A stretch of 64,000 nucleotides of DNA, taken from assembly GCF_021556615.1 (NCBI RefSeq), contig NZ_JAKGGD010000004.1:1-64000 (forward strand), given 5' to 3'. How positions within the stretch are numbered: the stretch's first letter is position 1; each line of letters opens with the position of its first letter. Under the pieces are notes generated by a model. The model did no database searches, was not told the origin of the DNA, and saw only the letters and a list, made by a program, of their open reading frames with translations. The stretch comes from Paracoccus salsus (lineage in GTDB: Bacteria; Pseudomonadota; Alphaproteobacteria; Rhodobacterales; Rhodobacteraceae). Below are positions 46,007 to 55,223 of the stretch, piece after piece. Made by a program: the position numbers and the translations under genes.

Positions 46007-47728
46007 TCAGCGTTCCGTCAGTTTGAGTTCGATCCGCCGATTTTGGGCAAGTGCGTCCGGATCGGAACCCTCGGCCACAGGTCTCGTGTCGGAAAAACCC
46101 GTCGCTGCCAGACGGTTGGGTGGGAATCCGAGATTATCGATCAGATAGCGTACGACCGCCAGCGCGCGGGCCTGGCTTAGTTCCCAGTTGTCCCGATAGC
46201 GACCGGTCCCGGACAGGGGCGTGCTGTCGGTATGGCCATCCACCCGGATGATCCAGTCGATCTCGTCCGGGATGTCGCCCGAGATCTCGGACAGCATCTG
46301 CGCCACGCCCGCAACCTGAGCGCGCCCGGCATTCGACAGCGTGGCCTCGCCCGGCGCAAACAGCACCTCTGACTGGAACACGAACCGGTCGCCGACGATC
46401 TTCACCCCCTCGCGCCCGGACAGGATCTGAGACAGGCGACCGAAGAACTCGGACCGATAGCGCGCCAGGTCGCGGGCTTCGTCCTCTGCCATCCGGCGGG
46501 CCTCTGCCTCCAGGGTCAGGCGACGGTCCTTTTCCTCGGCGGCGCGCAGCAGGGCGGCGTTGAGCTGCTGGCCCAGATCCTCGACCCGCAATTCCGCATC
46601 GCGCTGATCGGCGCCCGCCGTCTCGAGCAGTGCCTGCAAAGAGCCGAGCTGCGCGGTCAGCGAGGCCACCTGTTCGTTCAGCAGCGCGACCCGGCGCTGG
46701 CTTTCGTCCGACAGCGCCTCCTGCCGGTCCAATTCGCTTTGTGCGGTCGCCAGCAGCGCGGACTGACGCTCGGCCTCGCTGGCATTCCGCGCCGCCTCGG
46801 TGGACAGGTTGTCGCGCGCGGCTTGCGCTGCCGCCAGCAGCGTCAGGGTTTCCTCGGCCCGCTTGCGGGTTTCCTCCAGCGACAGGGTCATGGCGGTCAG
46901 CTCGCTGTCCGCACGCTCCAGCCGCGCGCGCAAGAGTCGCGCGGCCTCGGCCTCGGCCAGTCGGTCGGCCTCGGCCTCGTCAAGCTGCGCCTCTTTCGCG
47001 GTCAGTTCGGTTTGCAGAGCCGCGGTCTGCGCCTCGGCTCCGGCACTGCGCCGGCGCAGGTCGGCGATCAAGGCCTGCAGCGCCTCGCGGCGCGCCGCTG
47101 CCAGGCGCGCCTGTTCCTGCTGCGCGTCGATTTCCTGGCGCGCGGCCGCCACCGCCAGTTCCGCCGCCGAGGCACGAGCCTGCTGATCCTCAAGCTGCAC
47201 CCTCAGGCTCTGCAGGTCCGCCTGTGCCTGCGCCTGATCGTCCGCACGGGCGGCGATCAGCGCCGCGACCTCGGCCTCGAAATCGGTCAGCATCGTGCGC
47301 GCTTCTCCCAGCTGCGCACGGCTGGTCTCAAGCTGGTTGGTGAGCCTGGTGATCCGCGCCGCACGCTCGCGCGCCTCGGCTTCGCCTTGCGCCAGAGCCT
47401 CTTCCGCGGTCTGTGCGCGGCGGGCTTCGGCGTTCAACTGATCCTGCAAGGCAGCTTCGCGCCGTTCGGAAACCGTCAGCGCATCACCCAGGGCCGTGAC
47501 CTGTCGTCCCAGGTCGTCGAGCCTGCGTTCCTGGGCAGAGAGCGCGGCCACCTGTTTGGCGATCGTGTCGTCCTGGGTGGTGATCTGCTCGCGCAGCACC
47601 GATTGCACGATCATGAAGATCGTCAGCACGAACATCAGCACCATCAGCAGCGCCGTCATCGCATCCACGAAGCCCGGCCAGATCGTGGACGAGAAGCGGT
47701 TCCCCGACGAGGCGCGGTTGAGGGCCAT
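46007..47728 (-). CDS. MotB/OmpA-type stator-like protein with long coiled coil
   Basis: In this 573-residue protein one N-terminal helix, IWPGFVDAMTALLMVLMFVL, has Asp22 at the place of the proton-carrying aspartate of MotB. About residues 50-430 form a near-continuous coiled coil rich in Ala, Glu, Gln and Arg. A C-terminal OmpA-like peptidoglycan-binding domain follows (DWIIRVDGHTDSTPLSG to LAQNRRIELKLTE). MotB itself has only a short linker, so the coil would span the periplasm differently. It is the second gene of a pair, three bases after the MotA-like gene. Confidence 0.8.
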   Translation of the reverse strand: MALNRASSGNRFSSTIWPGFVDAMTALLMVLMFVLTIFMIVQSVLREQITTQDDTIAKQVAALSAQERRLDDLGRQVTALGDALTVSERREAALQDQLNAEARRAQTAEEALAQGEAEARERAARITRLTNQLETSRAQLGEARTMLTDFEAEVAALIAARADDQAQAQADLQSLRVQLEDQQARASAAELAVAAARQEIDAQQEQARLAAARREALQALIADLRRRSAGAEAQTAALQTELTAKEAQLDEAEADRLAEAEAARLLRARLERADSELTAMTLSLEETRKRAEETLTLLAAAQAARDNLSTEAARNASEAERQSALLATAQSELDRQEALSDESQRRVALLNEQVASLTAQLGSLQALLETAGADQRDAELRVEDLGQQLNAALLRAAEEKDRRLTLEAEARRMAEDEARDLARYRSEFFGRLSQILSGREGVKIVGDRFVFQSEVLFAPGEATLSNAGRAQVAGVAQMLSEISGDIPDEIDWIIRVDGHTDSTPLSGTGRYRDNWELSQARALAVVRYLIDNLGFPPNRLAATGFSDTRPVAEGSDPDALAQNRRIELKLTER

Positions 47729-47731
47729 TCC

Positions 47732-49111
47732 CTAGTCGTCCCCGCGGGTCAGCAAGGGATCTTTCAGCAGGTCGTCGCGGAAGGGGTCGTTGAAGCGCGC
47801 GGCCCGCACGGCCCGCGTCAACACCAGGATGTCAGAGCGCAGTTCGGCCACCATCTCGTCCCGGCCCTCGTTGAGATCCGCAACCAGCCGGGACAGGGCC
47901 GCCTCGATGCCGGACAGGTCCGGCGCCGTCGGGGCGGGCCGGTCGCTGCGCTGACGCGCCAGTTCCAGCATCCTGTCCTGACTGTCGGCCATCCGGGCAA
48001 GTCCCTCGCTCAGTGTCGCGACGCGCGCCAGCGATGCCTCCCGTTCGGCCTCGGACCGATGTGCGAGCGCCTCGATCGCCTCGGCCATCACCACGACGCG
48101 TTCATCCGCCATGGCGGCCGCGTCGTCGCGCGCCGCATCGCGTTCCGCGTGGAACTGCTGCAAGCGGTCCATGTTCGCGCCGATCTGTTCCAGAAAGCCC
48201 GACATCGCCGCCTGATCGATCGCGTCGCCCTCGGCCCCGGCCAGTCCGACGCGGGTAAAGCCGGACATCCATTCCTCCAGTTCGCGGTAGAAGCGGTTCT
48301 GGCCATGGGTCACGAACAGTTCCAGCAGACCCACCACCAGCGATCCGGCCAGGCCCAGCAACGAGGATGAGAATGCCGTCGCCATGCCGCCAAGCTGCGC
48401 CTCGAGGCCGCCCATGAGCTTTTCGAACACTTCGATTCCGCTTTCGCCTTCTTGCGGCGCCAGCGCGCGGATTGTGTCCACGACCGCCGGGACGGTTGTC
48501 GCAAGCCCGTAGAACGTTCCAAGAAGGCCAAGGAAAATCAGTAGGTTGGATAGGTATCTTGTGATTTCGCGCAACTCGTCGATGCGGGTCGCCACCGAAT
48601 CGAGGATCGAGCGCGCCGATCCGGTCGAGATGACCCCGCCCGATGGCCCGCGCATGCCCAGCAGCGCGGCCAGCGGTGCCAGCAGCCGCGGCGGAACATC
48701 GCTGTCCGCGCTGCCACGGGCGGCGACGCCTTTTTCAACGGCATTGCGGCGGCGATCGGCGAAACGCTCGATCCAGCTGACTGACCGCACCAACTGCCCG
48801 ACCTGCCAGAAGCAGGCGAGGACACCGACGGCGAAGACGGTCAGGATCAGCCCGTTCAGCCAGCGATTCGCCATGAAGATCGGAAGGATACGGCTGTAAG
48901 CCACCCATCCCCCGGCCAGCACCAGCACCAGCACCGTCAGCATCAGCACGATCTGCCGAACCGGCTGCGAGAAATGCGGCGTCGCGGGCGGAATTGCGCC
49001 GCCGGCACGTGTCGCGGTGATGCGCCGGTTCGGCAGGTGCAGCCGGTCTTCCTCTGGTCGGGCGGCGCCTTCGGGGTCGTCCGGCCTCTGGCCGCTGTCT
49101 GGATCGCTCAA
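47732..49111 (-). CDS. MotA/TolQ/ExbB-like proton channel protein
   Basis: This 459-residue protein has four predicted helices (about residues 50-80, 85-110, 185-215 and 235-265). The third and fourth match the MotA/ExbB fold: NLLIFLGLLGTFYGLATTVPA and MATAFSSSLLGLAGSLVVGLLEL. A long cytoplasmic helical tail (residues 270-459) follows. With the next gene it should form a proton-driven stator-like unit. The layout recalls ZorAB of Zorya defence, but no zorC/zorD/zorE is present and the long coil lies in the other subunit. A core envelope role is more likely. Confidence 0.75.
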   Translation of the reverse strand: MSDPDSGQRPDDPEGAARPEEDRLHLPNRRITATRAGGAIPPATPHFSQPVRQIVLMLTVLVLVLAGGWVAYSRILPIFMANRWLNGLILTVFAVGVLACFWQVGQLVRSVSWIERFADRRRNAVEKGVAARGSADSDVPPRLLAPLAALLGMRGPSGGVISTGSARSILDSVATRIDELREITRYLSNLLIFLGLLGTFYGLATTVPAVVDTIRALAPQEGESGIEVFEKLMGGLEAQLGGMATAFSSSLLGLAGSLVVGLLELFVTHGQNRFYRELEEWMSGFTRVGLAGAEGDAIDQAAMSGFLEQIGANMDRLQQFHAERDAARDDAAAMADERVVVMAEAIEALAHRSEAEREASLARVATLSEGLARMADSQDRMLELARQRSDRPAPTAPDLSGIEAALSRLVADLNEGRDEMVAELRSDILVLTRAVRAARFNDPFRDDLLKDPLLTRGDD

Positions 49112-49195
49112 GAGATCTCGGTCCCGTTATCGTTGCCGAATTCGTGATCAGGCGATTGTAGGGCGGGTGCTGCCACTTGCCAAGCGATCCGAAAG

Positions 49196-49762
49196 TCAGG
49201 TCGGATTGTCCTGTTCCGGCAATTCGGTCGCCAGCAGCCGACGTACCTCGTCCGCCAACTGGTCCAGCCATTCATCGGCCAGTCCGATTTCCGCCAGATG
49301 GCGGGCGGTATTGAACAGGTAGTCGCAATTGGGACCACGCCCGCCCTGGGCCCGTGCGATGATCCGGGCCTGTTCGCGCCGGCACAACCCGCCCGCGTAT
49401 TGCCAGTGGTCGCGCCGCATCACATAGGACAGCGCTTCGACCTGCCGCCCGTCCTCAAGCGTCAATGGCAGCACCATTTCACGATAGGCGCCGGTGTCCA
49501 GCTCGCGCTCGCGCAGATAGACCATGATCTCGTCATGCTGGTCATCGGGAATACGAAGCGCCAGGCCGCTGCAGATCGCGCCCGGTTCGGCGTCCAGACC
49601 AAGGACCAGGCCCGGCGCATCTTCCGTGCCACGATAACGGGTTGATCGCAGGCAGAAGCTGCGTGCATAGCCTGTCAGTCGCGCCTTGACGGTCTCGACC
49701 GGTCTGAAGCCCGGATCCCACATCAGCGAGCCATAGCCGAAAACCCAGGAATTTTTTTGCAT
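49196..49762 (-). CDS. chaC: Glutathione-specific gamma-glutamylcyclotransferase (ChaC-type)
   Basis: This 188-residue protein begins WVFGYGSLMWDPGF, the ligand-binding YGSLMW motif of ChaC. The catalytic glutamate lies in YLRERELDTGAYRE. It converts cytosolic glutathione to 5-oxoproline and Cys-Gly. It complements the periplasmic Ggt encoded at 18621. A GGAAGG ribosome site lies upstream. Confidence 0.88.
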   Translation of the reverse strand: MQKNSWVFGYGSLMWDPGFRPVETVKARLTGYARSFCLRSTRYRGTEDAPGLVLGLDAEPGAICSGLALRIPDDQHDEIMVYLRERELDTGAYREMVLPLTLEDGRQVEALSYVMRRDHWQYAGGLCRREQARIIARAQGGRGPNCDYLFNTARHLAEIGLADEWLDQLADEVRRLLATELPEQDNPT

Positions 49763-49883
49763 CTTGGTCGAACCCTTCCTTGGGATGGAAAACTAGGTCA
49801 CGATGCGCCCGGATGAAAGCCCCGCGCCCCGACTGGGCGCCGCAGAAGCCAGGGCGGGGCCGCGGGGCGGGGCAGGGGGTTCG

Positions 49884-50921
49884 ATGCGCTTCATTTATGG
49901 GCTGTTGTTGCTGATGCTGCTGGCAGCCGGCGTTTTCTGGCTGGGCGGCGAAAGCTGGATGGCGGAACGGGTCAGATCGCAGGCTGGCGCGCACCCCGGT
50001 CTGGCAGTCGAGGCAGTGGCGCCGCTGCGCCGGCACGACCGGATCGGGGTGCGGCTGACGCGGCCGGTCTATGAGGGGGACAAGCTTGGCCTGGACCTGC
50101 CCTGGCTGGAGGCATGGATTGCACCGCTATCCCCGGCCGAGGCGCGGATCGGCCTGCCCGACAAGGCGATGCTGCGCCTGAACGGTCGCCGCCTGCCGCT
50201 GACGCTGCGTGATGGCGGGTTCAGCCTGCGCCTTTCGCCCCTGCATGGTGGTGCGGTCCGTCAGGCAACACTGAACCTTGCCGCGCTTTCGCTGGACGCG
50301 TGGCTGCTGGCCGAAGGCATCTTCGCAAGCGGCCAGATGGTCGGGCTGGGCCACGCCGCACCGCGCGGCGCGCGTTCGGCCTTTGATGTCGATCTTTCGC
50401 TGACGGCGCTGGATCTCGACGCCCTCGCCCATCTTGGCATCGCGGCGGTATCGGTGCCGGGGACAGTGTCGCTGACGGGCATGGCGACGCTGTGGCTGGA
50501 CGGAATCCTCGATCTGGATTCGGTTTCCGGGGCGACGGTGCCGCCGCAACCCGTAGGACTGCGCAGCGAGGGGCTGGATCTGCAACTGGGCGATGCAAGG
50601 GCACGGCTGGCCGGATATCTGCGCAGATCGGCGGATGGCCGCGTCGAAGGGCGACTGGCGATCTATACGCGCGATGGCGCGGCCCTGTTGCGTCGGGCCA
50701 GCGACGCGGGGCTGATTCCGACGGATGCGGCGATGCTGGCATCGGCGCTGATTAACGGCATCGGACGGATGCCGTTCCCCGAGAACAGCGAAGAGGACGG
50801 TCTGATGCTGCCCGAACCGATCGAGGGCGAACTGCGCTTCCCGGTCGTCATGAAGTCGGGCAGGCTGTTCATCGGCGATGTCGAGATCGGTCCCGCGCCG
50901 CACTTTCCGCGCGCGATGTAG
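49884..50921 (+). CDS. DUF2125 protein
   Basis: This 345-residue protein has one N-terminal helix (FIYGLLLLMLLAAGVFWLGG) and a beta-rich body. Repeating strands such as GLDLPWLEAWIAPLSPAEARI and ALDLDALAHLGIAAVSVPGTVSLTG are seen, as in DUF2125 proteins, which resemble lipid-transfer or envelope scaffold proteins. The role is unproven. The frame is open 81 bases upstream, but GCAGGGGG followed by the ATG at 49884 gives the expected anchor. It converges with tyrA/tyrC. Confidence 0.7.
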   Translation: MRFIYGLLLLMLLAAGVFWLGGESWMAERVRSQAGAHPGLAVEAVAPLRRHDRIGVRLTRPVYEGDKLGLDLPWLEAWIAPLSPAEARIGLPDKAMLRLNGRRLPLTLRDGGFSLRLSPLHGGAVRQATLNLAALSLDAWLLAEGIFASGQMVGLGHAAPRGARSAFDVDLSLTALDLDALAHLGIAAVSVPGTVSLTGMATLWLDGILDLDSVSGATVPPQPVGLRSEGLDLQLGDARARLAGYLRRSADGRVEGRLAIYTRDGAALLRRASDAGLIPTDAAMLASALINGIGRMPFPENSEEDGLMLPEPIEGELRFPVVMKSGRLFIGDVEIGPAPHFPRAM

Positions 50922-50926
50922 CCGGC

Positions 50927-51853
50927 TCAGCCCTTCGGTGCCACGATTGAGCGTCCGAAATCGGGGGCCTCGGTGTCCTGTCCGGCCTCGATGATGCCGC
51001 GACGGATCGCGCGGGTGCGGGTGAAATAGTCGAAGAGCTGCTGCCCGTCGCCCATCCGTATCGCGCGCTGAAGGACGAACAGCTCCTCGGTGAAGCGGCC
51101 AAGAATGTCCAGCGTCGCCTCCTTGTTGTGCAGGAACACGTCGCGCCACATGGTCGGGTCGCTGGCCGCGATCCGGGTAAAGTCGCGGAAGCCGGCGGCC
51201 GAATACTGGATCACCTCTTCGTCCGTGACCCGGCTCAGGTGGTCGGCGACGCCCACCATCGTGTAGGCAATCAGGTGCGGCGCATGGCTTGTCACGGCAA
51301 GAACCAGATCGTGATGGCCAGCCTCCATGCTGTCCGTCTTTGCGCCCATTGCGAGCACCAGGCCCGACAGCCGCGCGACTGCCTCGGGGTCGCTGTCCGG
51401 CAGCGGCGTCAACAGCCACCAGCGGTTGCGAAACAGGGACGCAAAGCCCGACCGTGGGCCCGAATGTTCGGTCCCGGCAAGCGGGTGACCGGGGATGAAA
51501 TGCACGGTCTGGGGGATGTGCGGCCCGACAGCATCGATCACCGATTGCTTGACAGAGCCCACATCGGTCACGGTCGCACCCGGTTTCAGCCGCGGCCCGA
51601 TCTCGGCGGCGACATCGCCCATCGCGCCGACCGGCACGGCCAGCACCACCAGATCGGCACCGTCCACCGCCTCGGCCGCGCTGTCCGTCACGCGGTCGCA
51701 CAAACCGATCTCGCGCGCGGTCTGGCGCGTCGCCGCGCTGCGGGCATGGCCGACGATCTCTCGCGCCAGCCCGCCCTCGCGCATCGCGTGGGCCATCGAC
51801 CCTGCGATGAGCCCCAGCCCGATCAGCGCCACACGGTCGTAGATCACGCTCAT
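50927..51853 (-). CDS. tyrC: Prephenate/arogenate dehydrogenase
   Basis: This 308-residue NAD(P)-dependent enzyme of tyrosine synthesis has a Rossmann motif (ALIGLGLIAGSMAHAMRE), TDVGSVKQSVID, HFIPGHPLAGTEHSGP with the catalytic histidine, and SHAPHLIAYTMVG. It lacks an attached chorismate mutase, as in the monofunctional cyclohexadienyl dehydrogenases. It overlaps hisC by four bases, the usual hisC-tyrC order. Confidence 0.88.
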   Translation of the reverse strand: MSVIYDRVALIGLGLIAGSMAHAMREGGLAREIVGHARSAATRQTAREIGLCDRVTDSAAEAVDGADLVVLAVPVGAMGDVAAEIGPRLKPGATVTDVGSVKQSVIDAVGPHIPQTVHFIPGHPLAGTEHSGPRSGFASLFRNRWWLLTPLPDSDPEAVARLSGLVLAMGAKTDSMEAGHHDLVLAVTSHAPHLIAYTMVGVADHLSRVTDEEVIQYSAAGFRDFTRIAASDPTMWRDVFLHNKEATLDILGRFTEELFVLQRAIRMGDGQQLFDYFTRTRAIRRGIIEAGQDTEAPDFGRSIVAPKG

Positions 51854-52941
51854 GCCCCTCTCCGTTCGGCCATGAAGCGGCCGAGGCTGTGGACGACGCG
51901 TGCGCAGCCCGCCTCGTCACCCACCGTGATGCGCAGCGCCGAGGGCAGACCATATCCGCTGACGCGGCGCACGAGGATGCCATCCATGCGCAAGGCGGCG
52001 TCTGCGGCCCCGGCCTCGGCGGGGTCTGCGAACCGGGCCAGCACGAAATTCGCGAAGCTTTCGTCGCAATCCAGTCCCAGCCGGATCAGCGATTCCCGCA
52101 ATTGCTGCCGCATCCGCGCGTTCAGATCGGCGCATCCTGCACTGAACGCTGTATCGCGGATCGCGGCCTCGGCGGCGGCCATCTGCGCGTTCGACAGATT
52201 GAAGGGCTGGCGGATACGGTTCAGCACGTCGATGATCGAACGTTGTGCATAGCCCCAGCCGATCCGCAGCCCGCCAAGGCCGTGGATCTTCGAGAAGGTG
52301 CGCGTCATCACCACGTTGGGGTGACGGTCCACAAGCGACCGGCCTCCGTCGGAATTCCCGGCGAATTCGGTATAGGCTCCGTCATGGACAAGGATCACAT
52401 GCGCGGGAAGTCCTTCAACCAGCCGCCGCACCTCATCCTGGTCCAGCATCGTGCCCGTCGGATTGGCGGGATTCGCGATGAAGACAATCTTCGTGCGTGC
52501 GGTCACGGCGGCGATGATCGCGTCGATATCGACGCGCCGTTCGGCCTCGCGGACCGTCACCGGGATCGCCCCGACCATCCGCGCCAGAATCGGATACATG
52601 GAAAAGCCGTGCTCGGTGGTGATGATCTCGTCGTCCACGCCGGCATAGGCTTGCGTCACGAATTGCAGCACCTCATCCGATCCGACGCCGCAGATGATCC
52701 GGTCGGGGTCAAGGTCATGCACCTCGCCGATGGCGGCACGCAGGGCAGCGTGATCGGTCGAGGGATAGCGGTGCAGATCCCGGCCCGCGGCGGCGAATGC
52801 CGCACGCGCCTTGTCGCTGCACCCCAGCGGGTTTTCGTTCGAAGAGAGTTTCAGCACCTGCTGATGCCCCGCCAGGCTGCTTTCGCCGCTGACGTAAAGC
52901 GCGATGTCCATGATGCCGGGCTGCGGGGTGATCTGTGTCAT
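51850..52941 (-). CDS. hisC: Histidinol-phosphate/aromatic aminotransferase
   Basis: This 363-residue fold-type I PLP enzyme has KLSSNENPLGCS, FIANPANPTGTM, VLVHDGAYTEFA-type and the PLP lysine in TRTFSKIHGLGGLRIGWGY. Placed next to the prephenate dehydrogenase, it probably serves tyrosine/phenylalanine as well as histidine synthesis. The start at 52941 (MTQITPQPGIMDIALYVSGE) is family-typical. Confidence 0.9.
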   Translation of the reverse strand: MTQITPQPGIMDIALYVSGESSLAGHQQVLKLSSNENPLGCSDKARAAFAAAGRDLHRYPSTDHAALRAAIGEVHDLDPDRIICGVGSDEVLQFVTQAYAGVDDEIITTEHGFSMYPILARMVGAIPVTVREAERRVDIDAIIAAVTARTKIVFIANPANPTGTMLDQDEVRRLVEGLPAHVILVHDGAYTEFAGNSDGGRSLVDRHPNVVMTRTFSKIHGLGGLRIGWGYAQRSIIDVLNRIRQPFNLSNAQMAAAEAAIRDTAFSAGCADLNARMRQQLRESLIRLGLDCDESFANFVLARFADPAEAGAADAALRMDGILVRRVSGYGLPSALRITVGDEAGCARVVHSLGRFMAERRGA

Positions 52942-53065
52942 CTGGCCTTTCCTTCGGTCCGGGCCGGTCTAATCGGCACGGGCGTTCATTGGAAGTGCGG
53001 AAATTCTTTGCCCTTCCGCGTCCGCTGGCCGATAAGGGCCCGGTCACGAGTAACGGTGAAGTGCC

Positions 53066-54331
53066 ATGTCTGATCGCAATCTGCCCAAGGTGCTGATCGT
53101 CGCGCCCAATGCCTCGGCCCGGTTCGGCGGCGAGGCGTTTCTGCCGCTCAACTATTTTCGCATCCTGTCGCGTCGCGGCCATCCCGTCCATCTGATCGCC
53201 CACCATCGCAACGCCGAAGAGTTGCTGGCGCTGCCCGACTGCGATCCGGAGCGGATGCATTTCGTGCCTGACACGCGCTGGCACCGGATGATCTGGCAAG
53301 GCTTCTCGCGTTTTCCCGAACGGGTCCGCGATCTGATCGGCGGCGGGCTGATGACATGGCTGAACGAGCTTTATCAGGCTCGGCTGATACGCCAGCTGGT
53401 CGCCGAGGGCGAGGTCGACCTGATCCATCAGCCGATTCCGGTGTCGCCGCTGATCCCGTCGAACCTGCACCGCTTCGGCGTGCCGCTGGTGATCGGGCCG
53501 ATGAATGGGGGCATGGACTATCCGCCGGGTTATGAGGATTACGAGGGGGGCGCCACGCGCGCCACGATCGGGGTCGGTCGCCGGATCGCATTGCTGCTCA
53601 ACCGCATCAATCCCGGCAAGCACAAGGCCGCCGTCCTGCTGGTCGCCAACGAACGCACGCGCCGGGCCTTGCCCGACCCGCGGCACCCCCATATCGTGAC
53701 GCTGATCGAGAACGGCATCGACTTCACCCGCTGGCGCGCGCCGCAGCAGGAAAGAGCCGCGCCCCGGCCTGACCGGCTGCGGCTGGCCTTTCTGGGCCGG
53801 TTCGTCGGCTGGAAGGCAATCGACATCACCTTGCGCGCGGTCGCGCTGGCACGAGAGGGTGGGGCGGATGTGACGCTGGATCTGCTGGGTGACGGCGAGG
53901 GACGCGCGGATCTTGCCGCGCTGGCCGCCGACCTGCAGATCGCGGATCATGTCACCTTTCACGGGTTCCAGCCGCAGGAACGCTGCGCCGAGGTTCTGGC
54001 CGGCTCCGACGCGCTGGTGTTGAATTCGCTGCGCGAATGCGGTGGGGCGGTGGTGCTGGAAGCAATGGCGATGGGTCTGCCGGTGGTCGCCAGCGCCTGG
54101 GGCGGTCCGCTGGACTACCTGAACGCCGACAGCGGCATCATGGTCCATCCGGCGCCACGCGAGGACTTTCCCCAGCGCCTCGCCAACGCCTTCGCCACGC
54201 TGGCGCACGATCCCGATCTGCGCGCGCGCATGGGGCAGGCGGGCCAGCAAATCGTGCGGCGGGATTTCGACTGGGAGAAGAAGGTGGACCGGATGGTCGA
54301 TGTCTATCGCGAGGCGGCGGCAGCGGGTTGA
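53066..54331 (+). CDS. Glycosyltransferase family 4 (GT-B fold)
   Basis: This 421-residue enzyme has an N-terminal acceptor domain (KVLIVAPNASARFGGEAFLP) and a donor domain. The donor domain holds RLRLAFLGRFVGWKAIDITLRAV, HGFQPQERCAEVLAGSDALVLNSLRECGGAVVLEAMAMGLPVVAS, and the E...E nucleotide-sugar motif. The conserved GGP following, WGGPLDYL, fits GT4. It probably builds exopolysaccharide or LPS. It is a single gene divergent from hisC and ends in its own hairpin. Confidence 0.85.
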   Translation: MSDRNLPKVLIVAPNASARFGGEAFLPLNYFRILSRRGHPVHLIAHHRNAEELLALPDCDPERMHFVPDTRWHRMIWQGFSRFPERVRDLIGGGLMTWLNELYQARLIRQLVAEGEVDLIHQPIPVSPLIPSNLHRFGVPLVIGPMNGGMDYPPGYEDYEGGATRATIGVGRRIALLLNRINPGKHKAAVLLVANERTRRALPDPRHPHIVTLIENGIDFTRWRAPQQERAAPRPDRLRLAFLGRFVGWKAIDITLRAVALAREGGADVTLDLLGDGEGRADLAALAADLQIADHVTFHGFQPQERCAEVLAGSDALVLNSLRECGGAVVLEAMAMGLPVVASAWGGPLDYLNADSGIMVHPAPREDFPQRLANAFATLAHDPDLRARMGQAGQQIVRRDFDWEKKVDRMVDVYREAAAAG

Positions 54332-54356
54332 ATGCCGGCCGCAGACGGGCCGGCAT
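54332..54356 (+). terminator. Hairpin terminator after the GT4 gene
   Basis: A 9-bp stem ATGCCGGCC/GGCCGGCAT with a 7-base loop begins directly at the glycosyltransferase stop. There is no long uridine run. Confidence 0.5.
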
Positions 54357-54420
54357 CGTGCCTCCGCGCCTTGCGATCTGCCCGGGTGGCGATGCCGCAC
54401 GAGAGGACCGTCATGAGAGA

Positions 54421-54442
54421 GGCCGCATCCGAAGATGCGGCC
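54421..54442 (-). terminator. Rho-independent terminator of rpsD
   Basis: The stem GGCCGCATC-CGAA-GATGCGGCC lies 29 bases after the rpsD stop. On the reverse strand it is followed by TCTCTCATG and on the forward strand by CCTTTC, so it may act in both directions. Confidence 0.7.
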
Positions 54443-54470
54443 CCTTTCAGCGTGTTCGCTGTCTCGAAGA

Positions 54471-55091
54471 TCAGTTCTTCGCGTAGAATTCGACGACCAG
54501 GTTCGGTTCCATCTGCACGGCGTAGGGCACGTCACCCAGCGCGGGGGTGCGAACGAAGGTCGCGGTCATCTTGTTGTGGTCGGTGTCCAGGTAATCGGGC
54601 ACGTCACGCTCGGGCAGGCCGACGGCTTCCAGCACGATGGCCAGTTGACGCGAACGCTCTCGGATCGAGATGACGTCGCCTTCCTTGACGCGGTAGGACG
54701 CGATGTTCACGCGCTGACCGTTCACCTCGACATGGCCGTGATTCACGAACTGGCGGGCGGCGAAGATGGTCGGCACGAACTTGGCGCGATACACGACGGC
54801 GTCCAGACGACGCTCCAGCAGGCCGATCAGGTTCTCGCCGGTGTCGCCCTTGACACGCTCGGCCTCGGCATAGATGCGGCGGAACTGCTTTTCGGTCAGG
54901 TCGCCGTAATAGCCCTTGAGCTTCTGCTTGGCGCGCAGCTGGGTGCCGAAATCCGACAGCTTCTGCTTGCGGCGCTGGCCGTGCTGGCCGGGACCGTATT
55001 CGCGGCGGTTCACCGGGGATTTGGCGCGGCCCCAGATGTTCTCGCCCATGCGGCGGTCGATCTTGTACTTGGCAGACGTGCGTTTGGTCAC
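54471..55091 (-). CDS. rpsD: 30S ribosomal protein S4
   Basis: This 206-residue primary 16S rRNA-binding protein starts [21 protein letters not shown] and has a [19 protein letters not shown] basic loop. The S4 RNA-binding domain is [32 protein letters not shown]. Alphaproteobacterial S4 proteins have this length and the YGPGQHG segment. It is a monocistronic gene here, outside the alpha operon. Confidence 0.97.
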   Translation of the reverse strand: MTKRTSAKYKIDRRMGENIWGRAKSPVNRREYGPGQHGQRRKQKLSDFGTQLRAKQKLKGYYGDLTEKQFRRIYAEAERVKGDTGENLIGLLERRLDAVVYRAKFVPTIFAARQFVNHGHVEVNGQRVNIASYRVKEGDVISIRERSRQLAIVLEAVGLPERDVPDYLDTDHNKMTATFVRTPALGDVPYAVQMEPNLVVEFYAKN

Positions 55092-55223
55092 GGCTGATCT
55101 CCTTCTATCTGTCGAAGGGCGTTGTCCTTTGGCTTGCGCCCGACAGGCATCCCCTTGCGAGGGCCACCAACACCAATGAAGTGCGCGCTTATAGAGGGCT
55201 GCGGGACGGTGTCAACCAGAGTC

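Noticed and set aside
46739..48370. A 543-codon forward open frame across the stator-like pair
   Set aside because: It is antisense to two genes with clear membrane and OmpA domains; no domain is visible in it.
46007..49111. Zorya anti-phage system
   Set aside because: The pair is ZorAB-like only in general architecture. ZorC, ZorD or ZorE genes are absent and the neighbours are core metabolism genes.
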